A stretch of DNA of 64,000 nucleotides from Onthophagus taurus (lineage: Eukaryota > Arthropoda > Insecta > Coleoptera > Scarabaeidae): NCBI RefSeq assembly GCF_036711975.1, contig NC_091976.1:29512001-29576000 (forward strand), in the 5' to 3' direction. Positions 14,401-24,120 of this stretch are shown in pieces. Position numbers and translations under genes: made by a program. Under the pieces are notes generated by a model, which did not search any database, was not told where the DNA came from, and saw only the letters and a program-made list of their open reading frames with translations. The first letter of the stretch is position 1; the number at the start of each line of letters is the position of its first letter.

Positions 14401-15356
14401 TATTATTATAACATTTTGGGTTTACATCGATCCGCTACATAGACAATTAAAGAACTTAACTATCGAAATAAGTCCTATAAATAGAGGAGTGTTATATCAA
14501 ACTCAAGTTAGTATTAATAGAAATATAATGCAATTAAGATTTCTCTTTTACATTATTCTTTTTAAAGGTTGAAGTCTGCGGTTGTAATAACACAAAGGGT
14601 TGGTTCTTGGCAATTTACGGTTACAAAGGCTTCCTATTAATCATGGGAGTTTACATGGCCTGGGAAACGAGGAATGTAAAAATTCAAGCGTTAAATGAAT
14701 CTCAATACATTGGTATTTGTGTTTATAGCGCTGTTTCTAGTGCGATTGTTGTCTTTTTATCGAACTTTTTGTCTCAAGATATCATCATTAGCTACATAGC
14801 GACGACTTCAAGTATTTTAGTATCTACAACGATCACGTTATTTCTATTATTTCTACCTAAGCTAAGAGAAGTATTCGCCGCGAATACGAACGAAGAGGAT
14901 CCGGTTATGCAAAGTATGGGACTTAAATTTGAATGTAACACGCGGAGGATGATACAACCGGAAGATAGAAACGAGTTATGTCTAAGGATGGAAATACAAA
15001 ATAAAGTGTATCGTAACGAAATTGATGCTTTAGATAAAGAAATTTCTAGGTTGGAGAATTTATTGTTAAACGGTTATGATGTTGCGATTATCGAACCGAA
15101 TAACGATGAGGTTAAAAAGAATTTTAATTTAAAATCGTTTAAATCAGAAAACACCTTGCAAGATAATTTTTCTAATCGTTTGTGTTCTCATCCTTCTTGG
15201 TTAAATATTTTACAGAACATAAAAAATGTTAAACCCAGCTCGAACCCGGAAATTAATACTTCGTTAAAAGTGAAAGAAGAAAATATTATTAGAGCTTCCT
15301 CTATTAGCATAATTAGTAAAGAATTTAATGAAAATGCATTTTTAAATTCAAAATAA
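8449..15356 (+). CDS. GABA-B-R1-like: GABA-B receptor subunit 1-like (class C GPCR), divergent paralogue
   Basis: Exons read as 8449-8826, 8886-9023, 9098-9616, 9667-9882, 9942-10002, 10056-10429, 14228-14506 and 14568-15356. All junctions are GT-AG and phases agree, giving about 917 aa. An N-terminal hydrophobic stretch (residues 8-22) serves as signal peptide or anchor. A Venus-flytrap ligand domain follows, with the family blocks LGSGCS, SFGSTSP, FFRTVSPDSS and YDAIW. Seven membrane segments lie at about 487-750 and include VYMAWETR and QYIGICVYS. Then come SMGLKFECNTRR and a coiled coil near 795-830, the segment that pairs R1 with R2 in known receptors. These blocks resemble insect R1 more than R2 or R3. 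Blocks compared from memory look only about 60% identical to fly R1, less than expected for a beetle orthologue, so it is probably an extra paralogue. The start is the ATG just before the hydrophobic segment; the frame is open further upstream. An AATAAA overlaps the stop codon. The sixth intron (3.8 kb) is packed with retroelement debris. It should bind GABA at the plasma membrane, but this is inferred. Confidence 0.9.
10915..11345 (+). repeat. Intronic repeat R1, copy 1 (second copy 11945-12371)
   Basis: Lies in intron 6 of the GABA-B-like gene. It matches 11945-12371 through long shared stretches: 'cagatactcaattattatca', 'accgtccatttcgc', 'cagaaaactactgttttgcc', 'cagttttgttttctggctgc' and 'agaaacactctggtagtatt'. 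The two copies are direct repeats about 1.03 kb apart. The family was not identified; probably part of a retroelement. Confidence 0.8.
11697..11832 (+). repeat. Intronic repeat R2, copy 1 (second copy 14041-14165)
   Basis: Shares 'tcgtcataaagta', 'ttccaaaaccttttctcact' and 'agagctcaaacaat' with 14041-14165 just before the exon 7 acceptor. Together with repeat R1 it shows that this intron grew by duplication or nested insertion. Read on the minus strand it has the look of degenerate coding sequence, but no domain could be named. Confidence 0.7.
11945..12371 (+). repeat. Intronic repeat R1, copy 2
   Basis: Second copy of the repeat at 10915-11345. It ends right where the reverse-transcriptase fragment begins (about 12380), which suggests the retroelement landed at the edge of this copy or that the repeat belongs to the same composite element. 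Confidence 0.8.
12383..13317 (+). mobile_element. 5'-truncated non-LTR retrotransposon (LINE) with reverse transcriptase palm
   Basis: The frame at 12383-12729 reads GVPQGSILGPLLFSVYT followed by IYADDTQLY: the classic RT palm blocks, with the catalytic YADD. Past the stop the frame still reads VKNLGVIMDNSF, another conserved LINE block, so the stop at 12728 is decay. The rest (12730-13270) is broken by stops. The element ends in AATAAAAGGC followed by an (ATT)n tail at about 13308-13325, as in CR1/L2-like LINEs. It sits sense-wise in intron 6 of the GABA-B-like gene. Only the RT C-terminal half is present, so it is dead. Confidence 0.85.
13376..14040 (-). mobile_element. Degenerate retroelement coding segment, possibly ORF1/gag-like
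   Basis: Read on the minus strand, the segment runs mostly open with a basic, Asn/Lys-rich composition. It includes a block like VIICDVELDILDEDISNFL, reminiscent of the gag-like ORF1 of jockey-type LINEs. A frame interruption occurs near 13740. Assignment is tentative: no zinc knuckle was found. It is inserted head-on to the RT fragment just upstream. Confidence 0.35.
14041..14165 (+). repeat. Intronic repeat R2, copy 2
   Basis: Matches 11697-11832 (see that entry). It lies about 60 bp upstream of the splice acceptor of exon 7. Confidence 0.7.
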
Positions 15357-15939
15357 AGTGTACATAAAGTTATTTCGTTTTATTTTGAAATGGAAGCACT
15401 CCTTTTCGTAGAGAATAATTCAGAAACCAAGATAGCTACGCGGAGACCAGAGCTTGTTGCTAATATAGAGTCTCCCAGACCACATTACAAATTGATGGAA
15501 GAGTTCCCACCATCCCCGTCACGATTCAAATTAATTCTATAAGCGAAACTGCACCAAGCCATCTTTTAATTAACGTGGTTGATTTGGGTTTTTATAACGA
15601 CGCCGAATAAATGTTTTATGACCAACGAATTATTATTAATTATAGTTCAAGAGATGAGAATTTTCTACTAAATCTCGGGGTTTGCTAAATCTCGAAGTAT
15701 ATTTTTTAACGGTTATAAATCTTAAGAATTATGAGACGGGCGTCGGTGCAAAGCACAATTTTTCCGGTCACTTTGGTGGATGCGCCGGGTTAATGTCATG
15801 GAAATCAATTTCTCATGGGAAATGGAGTTTAGAACTACCTGGAAGTATAAATTATTAATATCGAGAAATTCTTGTTGAATTTTAAAGTTGTATGTGTCTT
15901 TATAATCATGATAAATATTCAGGTATAAAATATCAATTA
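15357..15939. other. Region 3' of the GABA-B-like gene, no gene seen
   Basis: Holds the putative 3' end of the receptor transcript: an AATAAA overlaps the stop codon and another lies near 15607. No open frame with recognisable content was found on either strand. Confidence 0.5.
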
Positions 15940-16205
15940 AAAAAGGGCCATTTTAAATTAAATTTATTTAAAAAAGTGGTCAATGTGAAAGCTTAAAATT
16001 TGATGTATTTTTTTTGTAATTTTTTCAACAAATATCAAATTAAATCAATGATTTTTATAAATGCATATAAAATAGACAGTTCAATGTGAAAACTTCAACA
16101 TTCTTTTATAACATCAAAGAGTTTCATTTCTTAATTTTAAGCTGTTTTGCAGAAAACATTTATAATGTCAATTTGAACTTTTAACGAAAACAGTGATTTT
16201 TAAAT
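15940..16205 (+). repeat. Diverged satellite B monomers
   Basis: Shares the layout and phrases of satellite B ('tcaaagagtttcatttctta', 'aaaacttcaacattc'). A close relative is at 25680-25830. It forms the left flank of the Tc1/mariner element, so that element inserted into satellite B. Confidence 0.65.
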
Positions 16206-16212
16206 TTATATA

Positions 16213-17703
16213 CAGGTGTCCCGCAACGATTGTACAACACTTCATCAGCGCGGTCCGAAAATAAACCATTGGTGAGATATTCAAAGTTTTAGTTGCATAA
16301 TTTAATAATGAACATTCATGTGGAATCAAAAAAAGCGAAAATATCATAACCAGCATTAGAAGGATTTCTGCACAAGAAAACATCAAGAAAGCAAGCTTCA
16401 ACACTGTTCAAGCTTTAATTGAAAATGATGACGAAAAACGATAGATTAGGTTTTGGACCATACATTGTATTTACGGATGAAGCAACATTTACTCAAAACG
16501 GACTTTATAAATCAGTGTTGAATGCAATACTAGAAACTCATCATAAGTGGCGATTCAATGTTAATGTGTTATAGGTGAGTTATTAGCTCAATTTTTTCTT
16601 CCAAAGACATTTACAGTTGATAATTACATATATTTTTTACAAAATTGAGTTTACAGAGACATTTGGTGAAAATTAGCAAATCCTATAAGATTACTACTTT
16701 GTGCATGATGGAGCACCACAACATACTTAGATTACAAATTTGGCAATAAGTGGATTTCACCAAATTTAAATATGTTAGATTTTTGGTTTTGGGGACATTT
16801 AACATAAATAGTTTATTCTGAAGAAGTTCAAAATGTGCAGCATCAGTTAAAAAGCGTATCTGTTTGTGTTTAGAAGTACAGCCGGTACGATATTTATTGA
16901 GCCAAATTTCTCATAAAACCAGTATGTCAGATTCTTGGAATCTATAACATCCGACACCCTAAAAGTCATTGGCGGCGGCATAGCAAGTAAGTTTTTATAT
17001 TTCCAATTAGCGTTTGTTGAATTATTTCTTTTTAGATGAAACTTACATTCACACAGGTCATACTAGTTCCAATAGTTGGACAGACAATAGCACTAATGGT
17101 TTACTATCACCCATATCTAAAGGCAATTGATTGAAAACTCTGACGAAGAAGAATTTTCGTTGCTTACTATTGAAGACTGGTTGACGTATTGTCAAAATGT
17201 TGTTAAAGTTGAAAATAATTATTTAGAAAACGAGGTTCGAATTGAAGTGGCAATTATTACAGCTTCTGATAGTGAAACTTTTAGTGAGGACGACTTTTAA
17301 AATTTATCTTTGTTTGTTCCGTTTTATATCACCCTGTTTATTTTTTCAAAAAAAATTGACGTTATATTTTTTATAACTTCATTTTTGACAACAAAAGTTT
17401 GCTGCAAATCCGTTAATTAGTTTCTGAGACATTTTTACACCAAAAGTGCAACACGCTTTAAAAACAAAACACAAAAGTGTTATTATTGGTATTTTTGGCT
17501 CAACAAATATCGTAACGACTATAAATGACATCATTCTTTTTGAATTTGTTAAATATTCCTTGTTTTTATGCTGGTTGAAGGATTTTCTTCAACAATCTTT
17601 GTTAATGATGTTAACCAACTTATGAAACTAAAACTGAATATCTCGAAAATGGGTCATTTAGAATATGCTAGTGATGTATTGTACAATCGTTGCGGGACAC
17701 CTG
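16213..17703 (+). mobile_element. Tc1/mariner (IS630) superfamily DNA transposon, defective, perfect TIRs
   Basis: Terminal inverted repeats of about 25 bp: 16213-16237 starts CAGGTGTCCCGCAACGATTG and 17679-17703 is its exact reverse complement. TA flanks both ends, the target duplication of this superfamily. The inside carries broken transposase frames: VFTDEATFTQNGLY with a DDE-type Asp near 16480, VHDGAPQHT near 16702 and SPNLNMLDFWFWGHL near 16757. These correspond in order to the three acidic blocks of a DDE transposase, but with frameshifts, stops and missing stretches. The element is therefore non-autonomous although its ends look intact. Confidence 0.88.
16975..17300 (+). mobile_element. 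Nested remnant of a second IS630-type (DDE) transposase
   Basis: Inside the Tc1/mariner element the sequence reads DETYIHTGHTSSNSW (about 17035-17080) and, after a frame change, an acidic tail EDWLTYCQNVVKVE...SDSETFSEDDF ending in a stop at about 17299. These resemble the second Asp block and the acidic C-terminus of a different insect DDE transposase family. The middle is lost, possibly by internal deletion. The family assignment is inferred. Confidence 0.5.
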
Positions 17704-17711
17704 TATAATAA

Positions 17712-17940
17712 ACTGAGACTGCCTAAGTCTGACGTCACAGAGGTGGGCGGAGCTTATACTGACTCCAAACAATTTCGTTGCTAACCACGTTCAAAATGTC
17801 ATTTGAAATGTCATCACTTAGTTTATTTTATTTTAAGACTAATTGAAAAATTGAATATGGGATTTATCGTTAGCAACGAAAATGTTTAGAGTTAGTATAA
17901 GCTCCGCCCATCTCTGTGACGTCAAGGCTTAGATTGTCTA
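17712..17940. mobile_element. Fold-back MITE with long inverted arms
   Basis: The left arm (about 17715-17785: GTCACAGAGGTGGGCGGAGC, then TTATACTGACTCC and TTTCGTTGCTAAC) is mirrored by the right arm (about 17864-17938: GTTAGCAACGAAAA, then GAGTTAGTATAAGC and TCCGCCCATCTCTGTGACGT). Arms of about 75 nt could form a near-perfect hairpin. Each arm carries the palindrome TGACGTCA (17730-17737 and 17917-17924). No coding capacity. It abuts the right end of the Tc1/mariner element. Confidence 0.82.
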
Positions 17941-17961
17941 TTACCAATTTTTAAAAGAATA

Positions 17962-18451
17962 CAGGGTGATTCAAAAAACCGCTGACATACTTCTAGGGCA
18001 GGTAATAGATCAAAAATTAAGATGAAAAGTCTTAATGTAGGTATATGGGGTCGCAAATGCTTCATGAACGAGATATAGAGAGTCAAAGTTTCTTTAAAAT
18101 TAAACGCCACTGCTAATTTTGTCAAACGGGCAGTATTTTCGTGTAAAATCTCTTACAAAACTTTGATTAAAGCAACAGTTTTTGATTGGATTAACAAATT
18201 TTCTACAAACAAGTTTTTCTTAAAAACTATTGCTTTGATAAAAGTTTTGTAAGCGACCAATTGATAGATAATTGATCACTTTACACGAACATACTAACCC
18301 GTTTGACAAAATTAGCAATGGCGTAGACAATATTTTTAAAAAAGGGCTTTTTATTGCAGATAATGTTTAATTTTAAAGAAACTTTGACCCGCTATATCTC
18401 GTTAATTAAGGAGGCTCTAAAAATTTGTCAGCGGTTTTTTGAATCACCCTG
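17962..18451. mobile_element. Non-autonomous palindromic Tc1/mariner-like MITE
   Basis: Ends are mirror images: CAGGGTGATTCAAAAAACCG at the left and CGGTTTTTTGAATCACCCTG at the right, flanked by TA on both sides. Internal blocks are also inverted copies ('actgctaattttgtcaaacg' near 18110 against 'cgtttgacaaaattagcaat' near 18300; 'gtcaaagtttctttaaaatt' against its mirror near 18373), so almost the whole 490-bp element is one large palindrome. No transposase. Confidence 0.88.
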
Positions 18452-18454
18452 TAT

Positions 18455-19655
18455 GTAAAATGAATGGTTCACCTTGGAAACTTCAAATTTGGTACAACCT
18501 AACTTCAAACCTTCCTTTACAACCTCAAAAAGTTTAATTTCTTAAACTTCACCCCTTTTGAAGAAAACAATATATTTTAACCTCACTTTCAGCAGGCGTC
18601 AAACTCAAGTACTGATTTTCCAAAATATATATAAAATGAATGGTGCATCTTGGAAACATCAAATTTGGTACAACCTAACTTCAAACGTTCCTTTACAACC
18701 TCAAAAAGTTTCCTTTCTTAAATGTTAACCGTTTTGAAGATAACAATTTTTTTCTTTAAACTCACTTTCGTCAGGTGTCAATGTGAATTACCGATTTTTA
18801 AAAATATATAATAAATGAATGGTTCACCCTGGAATCTTCAAATTTGGTGCAATCTAACTTCAAACGTTCCTTTATAACCTCAAAAAGTTTCATTTCTTAA
18901 ATCTTAAGCATTATAGAGAAAACACCTTTTTGGGTTCAGTCATAATTTTATTAAGTGTCAAACCAAACAAGTAATTTTTAAAAATATATATAAAGTGAAT
19001 AGTGCACCCTGGAAACTTCAAATTTGGTACAACCTAACTTCAAACGTTCCTTTATAACCTCAAAAAGTTCCATTTCTTAAATCTTAACCGTTATGGAAAA
19101 AACACCTCTTTTGCGTTTAGTCACAATTTCAAAAAGTGTCAAATTAAGTAATTTTTAAAAATATATTTAAGATGAATGATGCACTTTGGAAACTTCAAAT
19201 TTGGTACAACCTAACTTCAAACGTTTCTTTACAACCTCAAAAAGTTTGGTTTCTTAAATCTTAACCGTTTTGATGAAAACAATTTTTTTTCTTTAACCTC
19301 ACTTTCAACAGACGTCAAATGAATTAGCAATTATTAGAAATATATCTAAAATGAGTGGTTCACCCCGAAAGCTTGTAATTCTGCACAACCTAACCTCAAA
19401 CGTTTCTTTACAACCTCAAAAAGTTTCATTTCTTAAATCTTAACCGTTTAGTAGATAAAATTTTTTTTCTTTAACCTCACTTTCAGCAGGCATTAAACTC
19501 TATTATCAATTTTTAAAAATATATATAAAATGAATGGTTCACCCCGAAAGCTTGTAATTCAGCACAACCTAACCTCAAACGTTTCTTTACAACCTCAAAA
19601 AGTTTCATTTCTTAAATCTTAACCCTTCTGGAAAAAACAAATTTTTTTCAGAGGT
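18455..19655 (+). repeat. Satellite B array, ~177-bp monomers
   Basis: About six to seven tandem monomers with the recurring phrases ATATATAAAATGAATGG, 'ttcaaatttggtacaaccta' and 'cctcaaaaagtttcatttct'. Spacing is about 175-180 bp. Further pieces of the same family lie at 15940-16205, 23398-23645 and 25680-26890. Confidence 0.92.
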
Positions 19656-20530
19656 GCAACACTTGCCAAAAAACATAAAAACACATTGAAGGATGTATTT
19701 ACTCTCTTATGTTATAGTCATAACATATTATTTAATTAAAATTAACCCAAAACACGTTGATTAAGTTAAAACTTTGAGTAAATAAATCTTTTGAACCAGC
19801 AAAACTAAAAGTGTTTTTTCAAATCGTTTTAACACGGAAAACTCCATTACGACGAAATTTCGCTACGTTTTTAATTAGAATAAAATTTTCCAAATGTGAT
19901 CAATTTAATTCAATTTCGAAATGAGCTCTATAAATTGGGTTTCATAAATTCCGTTTTAGTCGTAATATGAAATTAATTTTCTATATGTTTGAAAATAAAA
20001 AAAAATTTGTTGTTTGATCTCACCGGAAAAGCTTTTACGAAATGAATTTCGAGGCAAATAATAGAAAATTGATGAAAGGAAATGCGAAATAAGCAATTAT
20101 TAATTCGGAATTTAATTAGCGGTTGGTTTTTTTTTGATTAATTCTCCGCAAAAATAATTTAAATTTATTCGAATTTATAGTGACTATTTCGCGTTAGATG
20201 AGCTGCGTTAAGAGTCTAATTTCGTCTTATATCTTGCTTTATATGGTTATAGGAATTTTTATTGAACATTTTTATCATCTACTAAGGACATCATCGTAAA
20301 GTACCAGATGTCTCGATAATTATGGGGCGAAATACAATTATTTAACGAAATTTTTAAAACGAAACGTTGTTTTTAGTTTTTAGTCAAAATTTTTTAATAA
20401 TAACTAGTTTTAATAATTGCATCCTAATTAGCAAAGTTAGTTTTATTGTGGATTTTCGTCGAAGTGAAGTATGCACGAAAGCAAATACGAGATAATCGTG
20501 GTCCATTGAAAACAGGAGAGTCGGTCGAGT
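19656..20530. other. Intergenic AT-rich DNA upstream of a putative promoter
   Basis: No gene or repeat recognised. It separates satellite B from a sharply more GC-rich segment that starts near 20450. Confidence 0.4.
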
Positions 20531-20565
20531 TCAGTGTGGACGATTGTTTTCACACATGTAGACGA
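20531..20565 (+). promoter_or_regulatory. TATA-less core promoter: initiator plus DPE
   Basis: TCAGT at 20531-20535 matches the arthropod initiator (A+1 at 20533). AGACGA at 20560-20565 starts exactly at +28 and fits the downstream promoter element consensus RGWYV. The spacing is what DPE promoters need. It sits in a GC-rich island amid AT-rich DNA and faces the CAPA-type receptor. Function is inferred. Confidence 0.5.
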
Positions 20566-20702
20566 CGCCGAGCGTCGCGACGCTTCTAACCAAGCAACCT
20601 GTCAGTTCGTTTCAGAACGTGTTCGCGAAACATTTGCGACCGAGATGAACGTTCCGTCAGTTAATTAGTCGAGTTTATACCGTGCTTTGTGGAAAACTAT
20701 TG
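20533..20702 (+). other. Putative non-coding first exon (5'UTR), likely of the CAPA-type receptor
   Basis: The segment is GC-rich, begins at the initiator and ends at a plausible donor (ATTG then gtaaaa at 20703). The only sizeable start, ATG at 20645, opens an upstream frame of seven codons. The next fitting acceptor on this strand that leads to a gene is at 28191-28197, opening the exon with the receptor's start codon. That would make a 7.5-kb first intron. The link is inference from position and strand. Confidence 0.35.
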
Positions 20703-21527
20703 GTAAAAATTTTATTTGTACAGCTGGAAATAGTTTTAATTTGAATGAATTGATTCAAATAATAATTGGTTGAACTATTTTTGTATAAACAGGTACAGTA
20801 AATTGTTATTTTTTGTTATCTTTTTATTTTAGAAATATAAAACTTTAACAAAATTAAAACTCAAATTGATTAGGAAAAAAAAACCGAAAATAATTACTTT
20901 CAAGATGAAGTGCTTTCGATTTTAATTTGAACCGCTCGTAAAACAACAGTGATTCATAATTGTATTTACGCTGAGCGTATAGATAACGTTTCATCCAACA
21001 AATAATAATGATATGCACCAAAATTGGGTGTACACATTTTAATTTAATAAAATATCGTGTTTCATTCGATCGAACCAAAAATAAAATCAGAACTCTTAAC
21101 ATCGCCACAACTTTTAATTGAAACGTAAAATAACATCTTCGTAATTGAGTTCTTAATTATAAGATAATTTCACTTAAAATTTATTTCACTTTTTTTTGCA
21201 TTTTCGTTAAAGAAATGCAAACTAGAACTACAAAAATTGATTTAGTAGTGCAGGTTCAATGCCAGATTATATCGAGCTTTCATATACCACCAGCGTATGC
21301 AGGGCCGGATTATTAGAAAAATAGATAAAAATCAAGAATCAAATGTATTGGAAATTGGGTTTATGTAAATATTTGAAATTCATTCATGTTAAATAAACTT
21401 GCTTATTTAATAACATTCAATTTATATCCAATTTAAACTACACAAAAATCTGTATTGGAATCGGTTATAACCTAAAAAGGTAATTCAATGGGATAAATGT
21501 TAATTAATTTTCGTACGTCATCATTGC
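20703..21527. other. AT-rich DNA without recognised gene
   Basis: If the upstream non-coding exon is real, this is the start of its intron. Open frames here are short and featureless. Confidence 0.4.
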
Positions 21528-21613
21528 AAGTATGCAACCAATATCACAGTGCAATACGCATCATACGCAAATTGCGTATTGCAATAAAAATACTGTGATA
21601 TTGGTTGCATATA
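21528..21613. repeat. Short inverted repeat (hairpin)
   Basis: Left arm 'tatgcaaccaatatcacagt' is the reverse complement of the right arm 'actgtgatattggttgcata' at about 21592-21611. An inner pair follows ('gcaatacgca' against 'tgcgtattgc'). About 80 bp could fold into a long stem. It may be a tiny MITE or a structured element. Confidence 0.75.
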
Positions 21614-21787
21614 TGTAGTAGTTGTGCATCTTGGCTTTATCATGTTCTAGATATCTCAGAAATAGCAGAGATGCATAAAAATAGTTGATTATGTTCTACA
21701 AATATCATAATCCATAACCTATTTCAATAATCATTTCGAAAATCTTAAAAATTGGTCTTTCACCCTTTTTGTGTAACACGCTTTATA

Positions 21788-22594
21788 GAGGGTGTTTTTT
21801 TAAGCTATATAGAACTTACGAAAGGGTTAACTGTCATACTACGCTCACTTTTTGATATTTTTAATATCATCATAAACAGATTGACACTTAAACAACCAAA
21901 TTATCAAGACTTCGTGATTTGTATAGTGCACAAATCTTCCATCTGAGCAAGCCATCCATCGAACTGTGGATAGATTTCATTAACTACGTGGAAAATTTTG
22001 CGCAAAGATCTTGGCCTACACCCGTTTAAGATCCTGCTGGTGCAGGAATTAAAGCCACGAGATCATCGTATGCGTACATCCAGAAAAATACACCGTTTGG
22101 TGTGGTTTTCACGCATCATTGGACTTTATTTTTTCAGAAATTAAGATCGTTACCGCACCATGATCAATGATTTTTTGTTTGAAAATATGGATGACATTGA
22201 TCCGGGTGAGATGTGGTTTCAACAAGACGTGCCATACGGCGACCGCAACCATCGACTTATTGAAATCAAATTTGGCGATAAGTTAATTTCGAGAAATGGA
22301 CCTCCAAGATCGTGCGATTTGACACCTCTCGATTATTTTCTGTGAGGCCACGTAAAAGCATTGGTTTATGCTTATTCATGACATACGGACAACAATACTC
22401 AAAAAGTGTCCCAAAATTGGACGTCCAGAATGCGCTTCGTAAAGAACAGCCGCGGTGCCCATATGCCCGAAATCATTTTTAAATGTTAATGCCATGTATT
22501 GATATTTCGAACTGAAAAACTTTTTCGATTAATATTTAATTTTTTGTGTTATTTTTTTCAATTTAAAGTTCTATCGGGCTTAAAGAAACACCCA
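21788..22594 (+). mobile_element. Defective mariner-family transposon
   Basis: Ends are imperfect inverted repeats of about 28 bp (GGGTGTTTTTTTAAGC near 21790-21805 against GCTTAAAGAAACACCC near 22578-22593, then 'agaactt' in mirror image on both sides). The inside reads, with frameshifts, LRKDLGLHPFKI, then MINDFLFENMDDIDPGEMWF, QQD, and PPRSCDLTPLDYFL followed by a stop where Trp is usual. This is typical mariner transposase with both late Asp residues but a missing N-terminus and lost middle. At about 807 bp it is shorter than intact elements. Confidence 0.85.
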
Positions 22595-22599
22595 TTTTT

Positions 22600-24120
22600 A
22601 TTATTTGTCCATGATATTTCGCTTCTGCACATGATGTTCTTTTCTCCAAATCACTTCAACTCCTAATAATTCACTTTTTCTCCTAATAATTTTTTTCTGT
22701 CATAGCATATTTTGTTCTTGCCCAAAATCTAGCTTGAGCAAGAGATGATGCTTGATATTACATATCCGCCTAAAATTCTACTTCTGACATATTTGCATAC
22801 ATAGAGTTGGGTTTATTTTCCTTCATCAACACATTCATTCAATACCTGGTCTTCGCCCTCAACTTCCTCGTTATGGTAAGATTAACTTAAAAATCCTTTA
22901 ATTCCTCCTACTCCAGCGTCCAATAGAGTCCAGAGACGTTTTGGTGATGTAGCCGAAATGATACAAGTGATACAACTCCAACAAATGCCTCGAATTTATA
23001 TCTGCCTATGATATTTTTCTTCTCCGCATGACGTTCTTTTCTCCAAATAACTCCAAATATTTCACTTTCTTTTCTAATAATTTGCCTCTGCCATGATATT
23101 TTGTTCTTGCACAAGATCTAGCTTGGAGAGATGATTCTTGATATTGTATATCCGGCTGAAATTCTACTTTTCACATACTTGCATACATAGAGATTTCCCT
23201 TCATCAACACAATCATTCAATACCTGGTCTTCGCCCTCAATTTCCTCGTTATGGTAACATTAACTTAAAAATCCTTTAATTCCTCCTACTCCTGCGTCCA
23301 ATAACATTCAGAGACGTTTTGGCAATGTAGCCGAAGTGATACCTCCAAAACTTCTAACGAATGCCTCAAATGTATATCTGCCTATGATATTTTTCTTTTC
23401 TGATATCAAATGAATGGTGCACCCTGAAAACTTCAAATTTGGTACAACCTAACTTCAAACGTTCCTTTATAACCTCAAAAAGCTCCATTTCTTAAGAGAG
23501 AAAACAACTTTTTGGGTTCAGTCATAATTCCATAAAGTGTCAAACCAAACAAGTAACTTTTATATATAAAATGAATGATGCACCCTGAAAATTTCAAATT
23601 TGGTACAACCTAACTTCAAACGTTTCTTTTTGACCTCATAAATTTTCTTTTCTTAAATCTCAACTTCTTCGTTGTTGTAAGATTAACATAAAAATCCTTT
23701 AATTCTTACTCCTGCGTCTAATAACATTCAAAAACGTTTTGGCAATGTAGCCGAAGTGATACCTCCTAAACTTCTAACGAATGCCTCGAATTTATATCTG
23801 CTTATCATATTTTTCTTCTCCGCATGACGTTCTTTTCTCCAAATATCTTCAACTCCTAATATTTCACTTTTTTTCCTAATAATTTTCTTCTGCCATGTTA
23901 TTTTGTTCTTGCCCAAGATCTAGCTTGGAGAGATGATGCTTGATATTGTATATCCGCCTGAAATTTTACTTCTGACATATTTGCATACTTAGAGTTGGGT
24001 TTATTACAATCATTCAATACCTGGTCTTCGTCCTAAACTTCTTCGTTGTAGTTAAAACTTAAAAATACCTTAATTCCTACTCTAGACGTTTTGGCAATTT
24101 AGCCGAAGTGATACTTTGGC
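22600..24120. repeat. Tandem ~390-bp repeat, three to four copies
   Basis: 'tacctggtcttcgccctcaa' recurs at about 22841 and 23221 and, altered, at about 24018. 'cgcatgacgttcttttctcc' recurs at about 23027 and 23822. The third copy is interrupted by satellite B DNA (23398-23645). Minus-strand open frames of 60-70 codons are shared by the copies (KNKI-WQ--IIRKESEI, then WRKERHAEKKN), so the unit may derive from a mobile-element coding region. Confidence 0.75.
23398..23645 (+). repeat. Satellite B monomers inside the ~390-bp repeat
   Basis: About one and a half monomers, with 'ttcaaatttggtacaaccta' at about 23432 and 23596, split a copy of the ~390-bp repeat. This shows satellite B moving as short pieces, not only as long arrays. 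Confidence 0.85.
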
